Under the pieces are notes generated by a model. It was given only the letters and a program-made list of their open reading frames with translations, made no database searches and was not told the origin of the DNA. Below, in pieces: positions 26,796 to 37,519 of a DNA stretch of 64,000 nucleotides. Both the position numbers and the translations under genes were made by a program. Source of the stretch: Methylophaga sp. OBS4. GTDB taxonomy: Bacteria > Pseudomonadota > Gammaproteobacteria > Nitrosococcales > Methylophagaceae. Each line of letters opens with the position of its first letter. Position 1 is the stretch's first letter. Location of the stretch: the NCBI RefSeq assembly GCF_026319305.1, contig NZ_JAPDMV010000005.1, forward strand, positions 35,906 through 99,905, read 5' to 3'.

Positions 26796-28898
26796 ATGTC
26801 ATCTCATAATTCATTTCGCCGGCCGCTGAAAACACTGGTAGCAGCCTGTCTGACTGCCACGGCAGTCAATGTGTATGCCGAACACGGTGCTTTGGAACTC
26901 AATCAAATGCAGGTGGTGGGCGAACAAATCGCGCCCGGCAACCTGGGACTGGAAACGGATAAACAGGAAATGCGGCTGACGCCGGGTGGTGTCAGCGTGA
27001 TTGAGATGGACAGTATTACTGAAGGTCAGGTATCCAGTCTGGAAGATGCTCTGCGTTATGTGCCGGGTGTCTGGGCGGCCAGCGATACCGGTAATGACAA
27101 TATCTTTTTCTCCAGTCGCGGCTCCAACCTCGATGCCACCGACTATGACATGAACGGCATCAAGCTGTTGCAGGATGGTCTGCCGGTCACGGCGGCTGAC
27201 GGTAATAACCATAACCGCATTATCGATCCGCTGAGTTCGCGGTATGCGGTGTTTGCCCGCGGCGCCAATGCGATGAAATACGGTGCCGGCACCTTGGGTG
27301 GGGCGATTAACTTCATCAGTCAGACCGCCTACGATGTCTCTCCGCTGAGCCTGTCGGTTTCAGGCGGCAGCCATGGTCAGCGTCAAACCCGGCTGACGGC
27401 CGGACAAGTGTTTAATGATCAACTGGACGGTCTGGTGACCATTGAAACCAAACAATGGGATGGCTACCGCGATCATAACAAGCAGGACAGAACCGGCGTT
27501 TATGCCAATGGCGGCATCCGGCTGACTGATAATATTTCCAGCCGTTTTTACCTGACTTACCTCAATGACGATCAGGAACTGGCCGGCTCCCTGACCCGGG
27601 CACAAGTGCGTGAAGATCGTGATCAGGCAAGGCCTAGTGCCGAGCGTGATGCAGGGCATTTACAGAAAGATGTCGATATCTGGCGTGTGGCCAATAAAAC
27701 CAGCTGGGATATCGATGAAAACCGCCGGTTTGAGTTTGGCGTCTCGTTCGAAGAACAGAAACTGTTTCACCCGATTGTCTATTCGCCTTTCTTCAGCCTG
27801 CTGATAGATAACACCCAGCGTGATGTCGGCACCATGGCCCGCTATCAGCACAAGATGGGCGATCATGATTGGCTGGTGGGCTTCAACTATGGTGTGACCC
27901 GGATTGATGGTGGTAATTACACCCATGAAGCTGGTGACAAAACGGGGCGGAGCACCAAAAACGACAATGAAGGCGATACCCTGGAATTGTATTTGATGGA
28001 TCGCTGGCAGTTTGTCGAAAACTGGACTTTGGTGGCGGGTGCTCAGGCCGTTTCTGCCGGGCGTGAGGTCAAGGTCACTACATTGTCAGATGGTTCGGTC
28101 AGAAACCCGGAGGATGACTACAACAGTATCAACCCGCGTATTGGACTGGTTTACCAGGTGAGTCCTGACACCAGCCTCTACACTAATCTGAGCCGTCTTT
28201 ATGAAGCACCGACGACTTTTCAGCTGGAAGACGGTATTGCCGGCAACGATGAAGCGCTGGACGCGATGAAAGGGGAAGTTTTCGAATTCGGCAGCCGGGG
28301 GCATAAGCGTTTAAGCCGCGACAGTCAGTGGGGCTGGGATGTGTCGGCTTATTACGCTCAGTTACGTGATGAGATCCTGTCAATTGATGATCCCGCCGCG
28401 CCCGGTACCAGCCTGTCGACCAACGTGGATGACACCATCCATGCAGGTATCGAGGCTTTATTGAATGCCGAACTGGCGCTGGATGATACCGGCCGCCATC
28501 GTCTGGCTCCGCTGGCAAGTGTGAGTTGGAACCGGTTCCGGTTTGATAACGATGCCGTTTATGGGGATAACACCTTACCGGCCGCCCCCAACTTCGTCAT
28601 GAAGAGCGAGCTGCTTTACCGCAACAACAACGGTTTCTATATCGGCCCGACCATGGATTATGTGTCTGATCGTTATGCTGATTTTGCAAACAGTTTCAAA
28701 GTGGGCTCATACACCTTGTTCGGCCTGAAAAGTGGCTGGTCAAACGAGCATTTCAAGGTGTTTGCCGAAGTGCGCAACCTGTTTGATCGCGACTATATTG
28801 CCAGCCACGGGGTAGAGGATATTTCCGATGCCGATTCACAAATCCTCAATCCGGGTGCGCCATTATCGGCTTATCTGGGTGTGGAATATCGCTTGTAA
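26796..28898 (+). CDS. TonB-dependent outer membrane receptor
   Basis: A 700-residue outer membrane active transporter. The N-terminus has a signal peptide (LVAACLTATAVNVYAEHG, cut after VYA), a TonB box-like ELNQMQVVGE and a plug domain (about residues 45-170) with LEDALRYVPGVWA, SRGSN and GAGTLGGAINFIS. A 22-strand barrel follows, ending in VEYRL with a C-terminal hydrophobic residue. Plug features resemble the FecA/ferric-citrate group, but substrate cannot be read from the sequence. The neighbouring YcnI protein makes copper, or a copper chelate, a reasonable alternative to iron. Confidence 0.93.
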   Translation: MSSHNSFRRPLKTLVAACLTATAVNVYAEHGALELNQMQVVGEQIAPGNLGLETDKQEMRLTPGGVSVIEMDSITEGQVSSLEDALRYVPGVWAASDTGNDNIFFSSRGSNLDATDYDMNGIKLLQDGLPVTAADGNNHNRIIDPLSSRYAVFARGANAMKYGAGTLGGAINFISQTAYDVSPLSLSVSGGSHGQRQTRLTAGQVFNDQLDGLVTIETKQWDGYRDHNKQDRTGVYANGGIRLTDNISSRFYLTYLNDDQELAGSLTRAQVREDRDQARPSAERDAGHLQKDVDIWRVANKTSWDIDENRRFEFGVSFEEQKLFHPIVYSPFFSLLIDNTQRDVGTMARYQHKMGDHDWLVGFNYGVTRIDGGNYTHEAGDKTGRSTKNDNEGDTLELYLMDRWQFVENWTLVAGAQAVSAGREVKVTTLSDGSVRNPEDDYNSINPRIGLVYQVSPDTSLYTNLSRLYEAPTTFQLEDGIAGNDEALDAMKGEVFEFGSRGHKRLSRDSQWGWDVSAYYAQLRDEILSIDDPAAPGTSLSTNVDDTIHAGIEALLNAELALDDTGRHRLAPLASVSWNRFRFDNDAVYGDNTLPAAPNFVMKSELLYRNNNGFYIGPTMDYVSDRYADFANSFKVGSYTLFGLKSGWSNEHFKVFAEVRNLFDRDYIASHGVEDISDADSQILNPGAPLSAYLGVEYRL

Positions 28899-28949
28899 CT
28901 CAACTAACCTGAGCCGCACATAAAAAGCTTTGAAAGTTCAGCAATAAAG

Positions 28950-29029
28950 GACTCGCTCTTCGACGAGCTCAGAGCGAACGGTACTGATAGGGCTCCGTTC
29001 GTGCTGAGCTCTGAGCTTGACGAAGAGTC
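28950..29029. repeat. 80-bp imperfect inverted repeat
   Basis: The left arm GACTCGCTCTTCGACGAGCT (and on to CGAACGG) pairs with the right arm ending GCTTGACGAAGAGTC. The halves carry CGTTCGTGCTGAGC and CGAAGCATGAAC, typical of a mobile intergenic repeat family. It lies between convergent genes and may also stop transcription of the receptor gene. Confidence 0.6.
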
Positions 29030-29101
29030 GAAGCATGAACAACAACTCTGTGGGAATAAATGATTTCACCATGCGAGCGTGTTGCTTATCCAAACCTCAG
29101 G

Positions 29102-30307
29102 TTAACTACCCAGAACCGGATGATGGCTGCCTATGGGAGAGGGGATCTTTTGATCGTAGCGCCTGAAGCGGCCTTTGCCTTGTTGCTTGGCCAGATACAT
29201 CGCCGAATCTGCACAGTGCATCAAAGTGATATCTGACATGGAATCATCCGGACAGATACTAATCCCCACACTGGCGCTCACCCGGATAGTCTGACCCCGT
29301 AATTCAATCGGTTCCTCAATCGCACGGATCAGCCGCATGGCCACCATATCGGCACGGCGGGCCGAGCTGACTGTTTCCAGAATCACTGTAAATTCATCCC
29401 CTCCCAATCTGGCGACGGTATCGGTTTTACGAATGGTTCCCTGCAATCGCCGGGCAATGACTTTTAACAGTTTGTCTCCGGCGTCGTGTCCCAGTGTGTC
29501 ATTGATTTGTTTGAAACCGTCCAGATCCATGAACAGCAGGGCAGCAATGGTCTGGTTTCGCTCCACCCGCAGAATGGCTTGCCGTAACCTGTCATGAAAC
29601 AGGCTGCGGTTAGGCAGGGCGGTGAGCATATCGTAATGCGCCATGTGCTGAATGCGTTTTTCGGCACGCAGGATACGCCGTAACAGATAAATCAGAACAG
29701 CGGCAGAAATCAACATGACCGGTAACAGCAGGTAGCTCCAGCTGACCAGTTGCTGCGTGTTATCAAAACGCTGATTGGTGATAGTCTGGTGGTGTTTGGC
29801 TCGGGTCAGGATGGTATCGGATAAGGTTTGAATTGCAGCCAGTGCCGGTGTGTCATCAACGCTGATGATGGCATTGAGCTGATCGGCAGTAATACTGGTT
29901 ATTATCAACTCTCTTGCCTGAACATAGTTACTTTCATAATTGTTCAATACCGTACGCAACTGCGTCAGCGCGATATATTCACGTTCTGATATGGCATAAG
30001 CAGCGTATTTATCTATAGCAGAATGCAACCGGAACAGGCTTGCTTCTATACTTGGAATCAAGCTTGTATCTTGGTGCAATAGAAAGTTTTTGAACAGATG
30101 AATAAAACCACCGTATCCCAGATCCGCCTGGATCTGACTCAGCAACTGGACACGTTGTACAGAGTGGTGTTCAAAATTCTGCCAGTCGGTCTTGATGGTT
30201 TCCATCTGTTGGACCACTTTGTAACCAAAACCTGCCGTAGCAATGGTTAATGCCAGTGTCAGGCACAGCACGAAAAATACTTTCTCTTTGTATGATTTTG
30301 CATCCAC
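29102..30307 (-). CDS. Membrane diguanylate cyclase
   Basis: A 401-residue inner membrane enzyme that makes c-di-GMP. TM1 is at about residues 9-29, a helical periplasmic sensor spans about 30-190, TM2 is at about 191-210 and the GGDEF domain fills the rest. The active-site motif GGDEF is intact near residue 301, and an RKTD inhibitory site sits exactly five residues before it, so feedback inhibition by c-di-GMP is expected. It has no EAL domain, unlike the gene at 19523. An orphan gene with its own 5' region. Confidence 0.93.
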   Translation of the reverse strand: MDAKSYKEKVFFVLCLTLALTIATAGFGYKVVQQMETIKTDWQNFEHHSVQRVQLLSQIQADLGYGGFIHLFKNFLLHQDTSLIPSIEASLFRLHSAIDKYAAYAISEREYIALTQLRTVLNNYESNYVQARELIITSITADQLNAIISVDDTPALAAIQTLSDTILTRAKHHQTITNQRFDNTQQLVSWSYLLLPVMLISAAVLIYLLRRILRAEKRIQHMAHYDMLTALPNRSLFHDRLRQAILRVERNQTIAALLFMDLDGFKQINDTLGHDAGDKLLKVIARRLQGTIRKTDTVARLGGDEFTVILETVSSARRADMVAMRLIRAIEEPIELRGQTIRVSASVGISICPDDSMSDITLMHCADSAMYLAKQQGKGRFRRYDQKIPSPIGSHHPVLGS

Positions 30308-30495
30308 AGTGCGAATGACCTTTGTGCATATCAGTCTGAATGTCGCTGTACAGGACTGAAATCATGGTTGGCAGTAGGCAATTTCAGGCAGAAATGAGTG
30401 GTTTATATTTGCTGAAATTCAGGAACTTAGACAGTACTCTTCTATGCGTGCAGGTTATATAGAATTGATCACACATTTCATAAAAAAGAAGGCAG

Positions 30496-30945
30496 TCACG
30501 AAGTAGCTGATTGCAGGAGTTTGTCCAGCTGATTGGCAAAATTGAGGCGATCTTTATGACTGAAACTTTTGTGGCCGCCGGTATCGACACCACTTGAGCG
30601 CAGCGTATCCATAAAATCCCGCATACTGAGGCGGGCGGCGATGTTGTTTTTATCAAACAATTCTCCTCTGGGACTCAGACACCATGCGCCTTTGGCGATA
30701 ATATCAGCGGCCAGCGGAATATCGGCACTGATCACCAGATCACCGGCAGTGACTCTATCAACGATCTCGTTGTCAGCCACATCAAAACCGTGACTGACCT
30801 GCATGAATTGAATCAGCGGCGAAGGCGGTATTTTTAACGGGTGATTGGCAATTAAAGTCATCGACAAGCCCGTGCGCTGCGCGGCACGAAACAGTATCTC
30901 TCTGATGACTACCGGACAGGCATCTGCATCGACCCATATATGCAT
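30496..30945 (-). CDS. yaiI: YaiI/YqxD family (UPF0178) protein
   Basis: A 149-residue protein of the DUF188 family with a PIN-like fold. The opening [15 protein letters not shown] and the internal [24 protein letters not shown] and [11 protein letters not shown] blocks are the family signature. The molecular function is not established; conserved acidic residues suggest a nuclease-like metal site. It follows mrpG by 14 bases on the same strand and may be read from the end of the Mrp transcript. Confidence 0.92.
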   Translation of the reverse strand: MHIWVDADACPVVIREILFRAAQRTGLSMTLIANHPLKIPPSPLIQFMQVSHGFDVADNEIVDRVTAGDLVISADIPLAADIIAKGAWCLSPRGELFDKNNIAARLSMRDFMDTLRSSGVDTGGHKSFSHKDRLNFANQLDKLLQSATS

Positions 30946-30959
30946 TTTATTGCCTCAAC

Positions 30960-31283
30960 TCAGATGTGATCAGATTTATTCAGCGTCCGGACATCCTGTT
31001 TTATTTTGATATGTAAGGCTGCTTTGGCCATCAAATGGGCGCTGACAGGGGCTGTGATAAATAAAAATAAAGTGACCAGGATCTCGTGCAGGCTGACAGC
31101 ATCTGTTTTCAGGCTGAAGTGAATCGCTGATGCAATCAGAATCGCTCCTACACCCAGCGTACTGGCTTTGGTCGGCCCGTGCAGCCGCATATAGAAATCA
31201 CGCAATTTGAACAAACCAAGTGAACCGACCAGTGTGAAAAAGGCACCAATCAGAATCAATATTGCTACAACCCAGTCAAGCAT
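30960..31283 (-). CDS. mrpG: Na+/H+ antiporter subunit G
   Basis: A 107-residue subunit with three membrane helices. The family block LGLFKLRDFYMRLHGPTKASTLGVG is at about residues 23-47. It is the last Mrp gene, nine bases after mrpF. It is a structural part of the multi-subunit antiporter that exchanges Na+ (or K+) for H+ at the inner membrane. Confidence 0.94.
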   Translation of the reverse strand: MLDWVVAILILIGAFFTLVGSLGLFKLRDFYMRLHGPTKASTLGVGAILIASAIHFSLKTDAVSLHEILVTLFLFITAPVSAHLMAKAALHIKIKQDVRTLNKSDHI

Positions 31284-31292
31284 GATCTGCTC

Positions 31293-31562
31293 CTATTCCA
31301 TAATGTCGCCGCGTAACAGGTATTTACTGAGCGCCAGTGTGCCCATAAAACCCATCACCGCGATCAGTAACGCGGCTTCGTAATACAACGCGCTTTGTAA
31401 ATGAATACCGAGCAAAATCAGCAAGGCGATCGAGTTGATATAAAGCGTGTCCAGTGCCAGGATCCGATCCGGCACATCAGGGCCTGCCAGCAGCCGGTAA
31501 AGACTGAGAATGAGGGCCAGACCCACCATGACAAAAGCAATAGCGATGACGGTATCCAACAT
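31293..31562 (-). CDS. mrpF: Na+/H+ antiporter subunit F
   Basis: An 89-residue small membrane subunit with three helices and the conserved LLAGPDVPDRILALDTL loop (about residues 26-42) of MrpF/PhaF. It overlaps the mrpE stop by one base, so translation is coupled. Confidence 0.95.
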   Translation of the reverse strand: MLDTVIAIAFVMVGLALILSLYRLLAGPDVPDRILALDTLYINSIALLILLGIHLQSALYYEAALLIAVMGFMGTLALSKYLLRGDIME

Positions 31563-32053
31563 CAGCTGAAGATCTCCTGCAACGGTTTTTCAAACATCTG
31601 TTTAATCTCTTGGACAGTCGCTTGCGGATCTTCCACATGCAAGGCATGAACCAAAAGGCTGCGGCGATCGTCAGATAAGTCACAAGTTACCGTACCGGGC
31701 GTCAAAGATATGGTGTTGGCCAGTATAGCGATGGCAATAGGTGACTCCAGTTCCAGCGGTATATGCAGAAACCCCGGTTGCAGTTTATCCTGCCGAGACA
31801 GGATTAATTTAGCTACTATTACATTAGCCACCAGAATCTCATACAGCACAATCACAATATATTTAACCAGCAACCACGGCCGGCGAATCCTGACCTTTTC
31901 GGGCCAGAAAGCGGAAGTAAACCAAGGAATAAAAATCGCCAGGACAGCCCCCAGAATCATATGGGCCGGATCAACGGTATTATTCAGCAATAACCAGATA
32001 AACCAGAGAATAAAGCTGAGCAGCGGATGAGGAAATATACGACGCAGCATCAT
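31562..32053 (-). CDS. mrpE: Na+/H+ antiporter subunit E
   Basis: A 163-residue subunit with two or three N-terminal membrane helices (LSFILWFIWLLL and MILGAVLAIFIPWF) and a cytoplasmic domain. The family signature NTISLTPGTVTCDLSDD is present near residue 112. It overlaps mrpD by four bases. Confidence 0.95.
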   Translation of the reverse strand: MMLRRIFPHPLLSFILWFIWLLLNNTVDPAHMILGAVLAIFIPWFTSAFWPEKVRIRRPWLLVKYIVIVLYEILVANVIVAKLILSRQDKLQPGFLHIPLELESPIAIAILANTISLTPGTVTCDLSDDRRSLLVHALHVEDPQATVQEIKQMFEKPLQEIFS

Positions 32054-33576
32054 CGTTTTCCTGAAGAAACCGGTTGGTTCAATACCGCCTGAATATAAGC
32101 ATCCGTATTAAATAATTGATCGGCAACAGCAGCGGTGAAACTACTGACAGGGTGGGCAAATATCACCAGCAGCGGACTGGTGAAAAGTAACAGCAGCATG
32201 ACAATGAAAGCTTTGTTGTTCAAGGCTCTACCATCTGTTTTTGTCGTTTGCTGTGTCTGATAAAACAACATTGATCCGCTTCTGGCCATGGCAATCACCA
32301 TCAACAGGCTGCCCAGCAGAACGGCGGCAAAGATCCAGGCAAATCCGTTGTGGTTCAAAGCGGCTTCAAGCAGCAGTACCTTACCAAAAAAACCTGACAA
32401 AGGCGGCATGCCGACCATTGCCACCGCGGCGACCAGGTAAATACTACCCACTAGCACCGATGAGGACATCGCCGGTGCGCTACGAAATTTATCTGCAACA
32501 CTGCCGCGGCTCTGGACAATGATATCAGCCAGCAGAAACAGCGCGCCGCCGATGAATGTGGAATGAATCAGATAATACAAGGTGGCGGCCAGCGCTTGCT
32601 GCTGGTTGATACCAATGCCGATCAGCAAGGTGGCGACTGAGGCGAGAATCAGGTAGGCCACCTGCTCTCGCAGCGCACGTGCGGCGATTACCCCCAGTGC
32701 AGCCATCAGTAATGTGATCATGCCCAGCACTAGCAGCACTTCGGCATGAATAGCCGTCAGGGAACCGGCCTGTTCGGCAAAAACAGTGCCGTGCACCCGG
32801 ATAATGGCGTACAGGCCCACCTTGGTCATAATGGCAAACAGTGCGGCAACGGGAGCGGAGGTGTGCGCATAAGCACCCGGCAACCATAAATATAACGGGA
32901 ATATAGCGGCTTTAATGCCGAAAACAACCAGCAACAGTAAAGCGGCCGCGCCGACAATACCCTGATCCATAACATCAACGGCAGCCATTTTGGCGGCCAT
33001 ATCCGCTATATTGAGCGTGCCGGTGACACCATAGAGCGTACCGACCGCAAACAGAAACAAGCTGGAACCAATCAGGTTGATAATGACATAGTGCAGCCCG
33101 CTTTTGGTACGCAAACGGCCTCCGCCGTGCAGCAGCAAACCGTATGATGCCAGCAGCAGTACTTCGAAAAATACAAACAGATTAAACAAGTCACCGGTTA
33201 GAAAGGCACCGTTCAGACCGAACAGCTGAATCTGAAACAGTGCATGGAAATGTTCACCCTGTTTGTCAGTATTTTCGCTGATGCCATAACATAGCGCGGC
33301 AAATGCCAGCAGGGCGGTCATCAGCAACATCAGTGCGGATAATTTATCCAGCACTAAAACGATACCAAACGGTGCCGGCCAGTTGCCCAGCAGATAAACC
33401 TGATGGACTCCTGAGGCTGCGGTATCCAACAGATTGACTGCGACCACAATCAATGTGGCAGTCAGCAGCAGGTTAAGCTTGCGTTGCAGCGCCAGTCCGC
33501 TGCTGCGGGCAAATAGGATCAACACACCACCAATCAGCGGCAGCAATATCGGCAAAGCGGTTAAATGTATGGACAT
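32050..33576 (-). CDS. mrpD: Na+/H+ antiporter subunit D
   Basis: A 508-residue proton-translocating subunit of the NuoL/M/N antiporter family, with about fourteen helices. Recognisable blocks include FLTGDLFNLFVFFEVLLLASYGLL (with the key membrane glutamate), the broken helix with AAIFPLYLWLPGAYAHTSAPVAALF, and MVGMPPLSGFFGKVLL. All expected charged residues appear to be present. It sits between mrpC and mrpE with overlapping ends. Confidence 0.96.
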   Translation of the reverse strand: MSIHLTALPILLPLIGGVLILFARSSGLALQRKLNLLLTATLIVVAVNLLDTAASGVHQVYLLGNWPAPFGIVLVLDKLSALMLLMTALLAFAALCYGISENTDKQGEHFHALFQIQLFGLNGAFLTGDLFNLFVFFEVLLLASYGLLLHGGGRLRTKSGLHYVIINLIGSSLFLFAVGTLYGVTGTLNIADMAAKMAAVDVMDQGIVGAAALLLLVVFGIKAAIFPLYLWLPGAYAHTSAPVAALFAIMTKVGLYAIIRVHGTVFAEQAGSLTAIHAEVLLVLGMITLLMAALGVIAARALREQVAYLILASVATLLIGIGINQQQALAATLYYLIHSTFIGGALFLLADIIVQSRGSVADKFRSAPAMSSSVLVGSIYLVAAVAMVGMPPLSGFFGKVLLLEAALNHNGFAWIFAAVLLGSLLMVIAMARSGSMLFYQTQQTTKTDGRALNNKAFIVMLLLLFTSPLLVIFAHPVSSFTAAVADQLFNTDAYIQAVLNQPVSSGKR

Positions 33577-33962
33577 CAGTCGGCTTCTCCACGCTCAGCT
33601 TGTTTGCTGCGATTGGAAATGGCCATATCTTCTGCCACATAAATCAGTCCGTCGACATGATCATTGCCGAGTTCACTGCGAGCCTTCAAAGCCAGCACGA
33701 TCAGGAATGCCGTCATGCCAAAGGCAATCACGATGGCTGTCAGCACCAGCGCCTGGGGCAGCGGGTCGGTATAAGCTGTGGCCGTGGCACTAATGATGGC
33801 AGGATCGCCGATAGTGAGCCGGCCCATTGAAAACAGAAAAACGTTGACTGCGTAAGCAAGCAATGTCAGTCCCAGTACCACCGGAAAAGTACGCGCCCGC
33901 AAAGTCAGATAAACACCACAGGCAGTCATTACGCCAATCACAATGGCAACCAGCCACTCCAT
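33576..33962 (-). CDS. mrpC: Na+/H+ antiporter subunit C
   Basis: A 128-residue NuoK-like subunit with three helices. The family block DPLPQALVLTAIVIAFGMTAF is at about residues 66-86. It starts one base after the mrpA stop and overlaps mrpD by one base. Confidence 0.95.
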   Translation of the reverse strand: MEWLVAIVIGVMTACGVYLTLRARTFPVVLGLTLLAYAVNVFLFSMGRLTIGDPAIISATATAYTDPLPQALVLTAIVIAFGMTAFLIVLALKARSELGNDHVDGLIYVAEDMAISNRSKQAERGEAD

Positions 33963-36782
33963 TTATTCATGCTCCTGTTGTTGTATGTGATGGGAAGCGT
34001 GGCTGAGCTTGCCCAGCTCAACCAGAATCAACACCGTAGCACCGACGACGACCAGGAAAACACCCAGATCAAAAGCAATGGCACTGGCAACTTCGAATTT
34101 ACCGACAAGCGGCCAGTGCAGATAAGTGAATGCCGAAGTAAGGAACGGGTAGGCCAGTAGCATTGACACCACGCCGGTTATCACCGCAGCCATCAGGCCG
34201 AAGCCGATAATCCAGTGCATATCCACTTTGATCCGGGCGTTAGTCCAGGCGATACCATTGGCCAGATATTGTGAAATCAGGGCTACTGCCGCAATCAGAC
34301 CGGCAATGAATCCACCGCCGGGCAGGTTATGGCCGCGCAGGAAGATAAACACCGCCACCAGCAACATCAGCGGGAACAGCAGCCGGGTCAGCGTCTGCAT
34401 AATCGGCGGATGCGGATCATGGCTCCATTCTCGCCCCTCGATATCGCTCGGAGGTGCAAGCAACTGCAGATTTTGCAGCATGGCGAAGATCCCCAAGCCT
34501 GCCAGCGCCAGGACGACAATTTCACCCATAGTATCAAAGCCGCGGAAGTCGACCAGAATGACGTTGACCACATTGCTGCCGCCACCGCCGGGTTTGCTGT
34601 TATCGAGAAAAAAGCCGGATATCGGCATGTAATCACGAGACATCACAGCCATGGCCAGCAACATGACACCAATACCGGCCGCGGTGGATATAATCAGGTC
34701 GCGGCTGAGTCTTTTGCGGCTGCGTTCCTGCGAAGTATGTTGCGGCAGAAAGAATAAAGCCAGTAACAGCAACACGATGGTGACCACTTCAACAGAGAGC
34801 TGGGTCAGCGCCAGATCCGGTGCGGAAAATTTAACAAAACCCAGCGAGATAATAAGGCCGACAACACCTACGGTAATGAGTGCCACCAGCCGTTGATGAT
34901 GCAGCAGTACGGTCAGCAAGCAGGCCAGCATCAGGGCCGCGGCCATTGATAAGGTGACACCGTCAATGTCCAGTAACGTTCGATTGCCCAGTAACGGACT
35001 GTCAAATTGACTGAACCCGTATAGGGCGGCAGCAACCGCTGTAAACAAAATCCAGCTTGCTGCATGTTGTAATGAGCCACGATCAAAAAATCGGGTTATA
35101 CGCCCAGCGGAGACCAGCAAACCATGCAGTACCGCATTGAACATCACGCGGGCATCAACTCTGGGTAGATTGGTATCATGCCAGCGGAATAATTTTTCGC
35201 GGAAGCAATAGATGGTTATCCCCAGCGACATCGCAATAAAACTCATCAGCAGCGGCAGACTGAAACCATGCCAGATCGCCAAACTGAACTGTGGCGGTGT
35301 CACCTGCAGACTGCCGGCAACTGCGACAGATAAAATAGGGCCCACCAGCAGCATCGGTGCCATGCCGACGCCCAGACATAGTACAACCAGAATATCCACC
35401 GGGATTTTCATAAAACGGGGCGGTTCATGTGGTGTTTTTGGCAGGCCTCGGGGCTCGCCATTAAAGAACACATCATGGATAAAGCGCAGTGAGTAAGCTA
35501 CTGAGAATACAGCGCCTAAGGTCACCACTACCGGAATTGCCCAGGCCAGTGAATTGGTACCGGAAGCATGTAATGCCTGATCAAAAAACATCTCTTTACT
35601 GAGAAAGCCGTTCAACAGCGGCACACCGGCCATGGCAGCGGCGGCAATCATGGCCAGCAAGGCTGTGTGCGGCATATATTTGAACAGACCATTAAGCTTG
35701 CGCATATCGCGGCTGCCCGATTCATGGTCGATAATGCCTGCGACCATAAACAGCGACGCCTTGAAGGTGGCGTGATTGATAATATGAAAAATCGCCGCAA
35801 CAGCCGCCAGTTGCGTACCGAAACCGAACAGCAGTGTAATCAAGCCCAGATGACTGATGGTGGAATAAGCCAGCAGGCCTTTCAAATCATGTTTGAACAA
35901 GGCGGTATAGGCGCCGAGTACCATGGTGAACATACCTGCACCACCCACCAGCCAGCTCCAGGCTTCTGTGCCGGACAGCACCGGAAACAGACGTGCCAGC
36001 ATGAATATGCCGGCCTTAACCATCGTGGCGGAATGCAGATAGGCGGATACCGGGGTGGGTGCAGCCATCGCATGCGGCAACCAGAAGTGGAATGGAAACT
36101 GCGCTGATTTGGTAAAAACGCCGAGCAGGATCAGCATGAGCATGGGCAGATACCATTCATGTTGACGGATCATATCGCCGGCAGTCAGAACCTGGCTGAG
36201 GTTGTAACTGCCTGCCATCTGACCCAGCATGATGACACCGGCCAGCATGGCTAAACCGCCGGCTCCGGTTACGGCTAGCGCCATTCGTGCGCCATCACGC
36301 GCATCCTGCTGGTGTTGCCAGTAGCTGATAAGCAGGAAAGAGGTCAAAGAGGTCAGTTCCCAGAAGATCACCAGCTGGATCAGGTTCTCAGACAGCACGA
36401 TGCCCAGCATCGATCCCATAAACATCAGCAGATAGGAAAAGAATCGTCCCATGGAATCTGCGGGCGACAGATAATAGCGGGCATACAGAATGACAAGCAG
36501 CCCAATCAACAGGATAAGCAGCGTAAATAACAGGGCTAGGCCATCCAGCCGGAATGCAAAATCCAGCCCGATAGATGGCATCCATGACCATTGCTGAATC
36601 AATACCTGGTCGTTGAATGGGAGCTGTATGGCTGGCAACAGTAATAACAATGACAGCAGGGTAATCAAACTGGCAGCCCAGGCCGAGGCAAGACGGTTAT
36701 ATCGGGTTACCCATGCCGCCAGAGGTGCGCCGGCAAACGGTATCAGGACAATTAAGGGAAGATTAACAGCAAGCAGATTCAT
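33963..36782 (-). CDS. mrpA: Na+/H+ antiporter subunit A with fused subunit B
   Basis: A 939-residue fusion typical of group 2 Mrp systems, where MrpA and MrpB are one protein. Residues 1 to about 500 are NuoL-like ([34 protein letters not shown] is the diagnostic stretch, with a lysine and histidines in the proton path). Residues about 610-780 hold the DUF4040 and MrpA C-terminal part ([18 protein letters not shown]). The last 140 residues match MrpB ([18 protein letters not shown]). First gene of the mrpA-C-D-E-F-G operon, which protects against Na+ and high pH. Confidence 0.96.
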   Translation of the reverse strand: MNLLAVNLPLIVLIPFAGAPLAAWVTRYNRLASAWAASLITLLSLLLLLPAIQLPFNDQVLIQQWSWMPSIGLDFAFRLDGLALLFTLLILLIGLLVILYARYYLSPADSMGRFFSYLLMFMGSMLGIVLSENLIQLVIFWELTSLTSFLLISYWQHQQDARDGARMALAVTGAGGLAMLAGVIMLGQMAGSYNLSQVLTAGDMIRQHEWYLPMLMLILLGVFTKSAQFPFHFWLPHAMAAPTPVSAYLHSATMVKAGIFMLARLFPVLSGTEAWSWLVGGAGMFTMVLGAYTALFKHDLKGLLAYSTISHLGLITLLFGFGTQLAAVAAIFHIINHATFKASLFMVAGIIDHESGSRDMRKLNGLFKYMPHTALLAMIAAAAMAGVPLLNGFLSKEMFFDQALHASGTNSLAWAIPVVVTLGAVFSVAYSLRFIHDVFFNGEPRGLPKTPHEPPRFMKIPVDILVVLCLGVGMAPMLLVGPILSVAVAGSLQVTPPQFSLAIWHGFSLPLLMSFIAMSLGITIYCFREKLFRWHDTNLPRVDARVMFNAVLHGLLVSAGRITRFFDRGSLQHAASWILFTAVAAALYGFSQFDSPLLGNRTLLDIDGVTLSMAAALMLACLLTVLLHHQRLVALITVGVVGLIISLGFVKFSAPDLALTQLSVEVVTIVLLLLALFFLPQHTSQERSRKRLSRDLIISTAAGIGVMLLAMAVMSRDYMPISGFFLDNSKPGGGGSNVVNVILVDFRGFDTMGEIVVLALAGLGIFAMLQNLQLLAPPSDIEGREWSHDPHPPIMQTLTRLLFPLMLLVAVFIFLRGHNLPGGGFIAGLIAAVALISQYLANGIAWTNARIKVDMHWIIGFGLMAAVITGVVSMLLAYPFLTSAFTYLHWPLVGKFEVASAIAFDLGVFLVVVGATVLILVELGKLSHASHHIQQQEHE

Positions 36783-36858
36783 TACGATACATTATCTTTT
36801 CAGTGATACAGTTCAAAACGGATCTGGAGCAGCAAGCGTATTCCTTAATGCAAAAACA

Positions 36859-36903
36859 GCACCGTCATCCTGGATGAGCAAACAAGCCGAGGTATGACGG
36901 TGC
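36859..36903. repeat. Small inverted repeat upstream of mrpA
   Basis: GCACCGTCAT (36859-36868) and ATGACGGTGC (36894-36903) form a 10-bp stem with a 25-base loop. It resembles the common intergenic repeat built around CCGTCAT..ATGACGG. It lies between the cytochrome stop and the mrpA start and could terminate either transcript weakly. Confidence 0.5.
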
Positions 36904-36942
36904 CGTGCAGCAATTCTGTATGCAGAAAACGCCGATGTGATG

Positions 36943-37425
36943 TTATTGCGCTGTTTCAATCATATAATCGACAGCGGCTTTGACCTCGTCATCACTCAAA
37001 TCAGCGCGTCCGCCTTTGGCCGGCATCATATTGAAGCCGTTAATGGCATTGTTGTATAAAGTTTCAATGCCTTTTTCGATACGGGGTGCCCAGTCACTTG
37101 CATTACCCAGTTTAGGTGACTGCATCAGGCCAGAGCCATGGCAGGTAGCACAAACCTGATTGACGATCTGTTCACCCCGGCCACCGCTGCTGGCGACTTC
37201 AGTTTCTTCAGCCGCAGGTGCTTCAACCACCGGGGGCTCACCAACATTGACTTCAGCAACCGGTTTAATACGTTCGGCGACAGCTTCAGCATCCATACTT
37301 TCAGGTTCAACCGCGTTTTTCCCCAAGGACTGCATATTATTAAGAATAATCAATACCAGACCGAATAACGCCACGATGGCGATGATACTACCTACAAAAA
37401 ATTTACCTGATGTGTTTTTATTCAT
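36943..37425 (-). CDS. Membrane-anchored cytochrome c5-like protein
   Basis: A 160-residue class I cytochrome c. An N-terminal membrane helix (about residues 11-29) anchors it, followed by a Pro/Glu/Ala-rich spacer (about 35-80) and one haem domain with the CATCH haem-binding motif near residue 92. The axial methionine is in GFNMMPAKGG. The C-terminal half (DLSDDEVKAAVDYMI) matches the c5/CycB group. It should carry electrons in the periplasm between quinol-oxidising complexes and a terminal oxidase. It is monocistronic here. Confidence 0.92.
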   Translation of the reverse strand: MNKNTSGKFFVGSIIAIVALFGLVLIILNNMQSLGKNAVEPESMDAEAVAERIKPVAEVNVGEPPVVEAPAAEETEVASSGGRGEQIVNQVCATCHGSGLMQSPKLGNASDWAPRIEKGIETLYNNAINGFNMMPAKGGRADLSDDEVKAAVDYMIETAQ

Positions 37426-37519
37426 CGTTGAACCTCAGCTACATTAAAGAGTGGGGCTAATTATACGGTTATCGTCCTTTATGCGCTATGACAGAACTAA
37501 AACCTGTTTAAAGTCTTCC

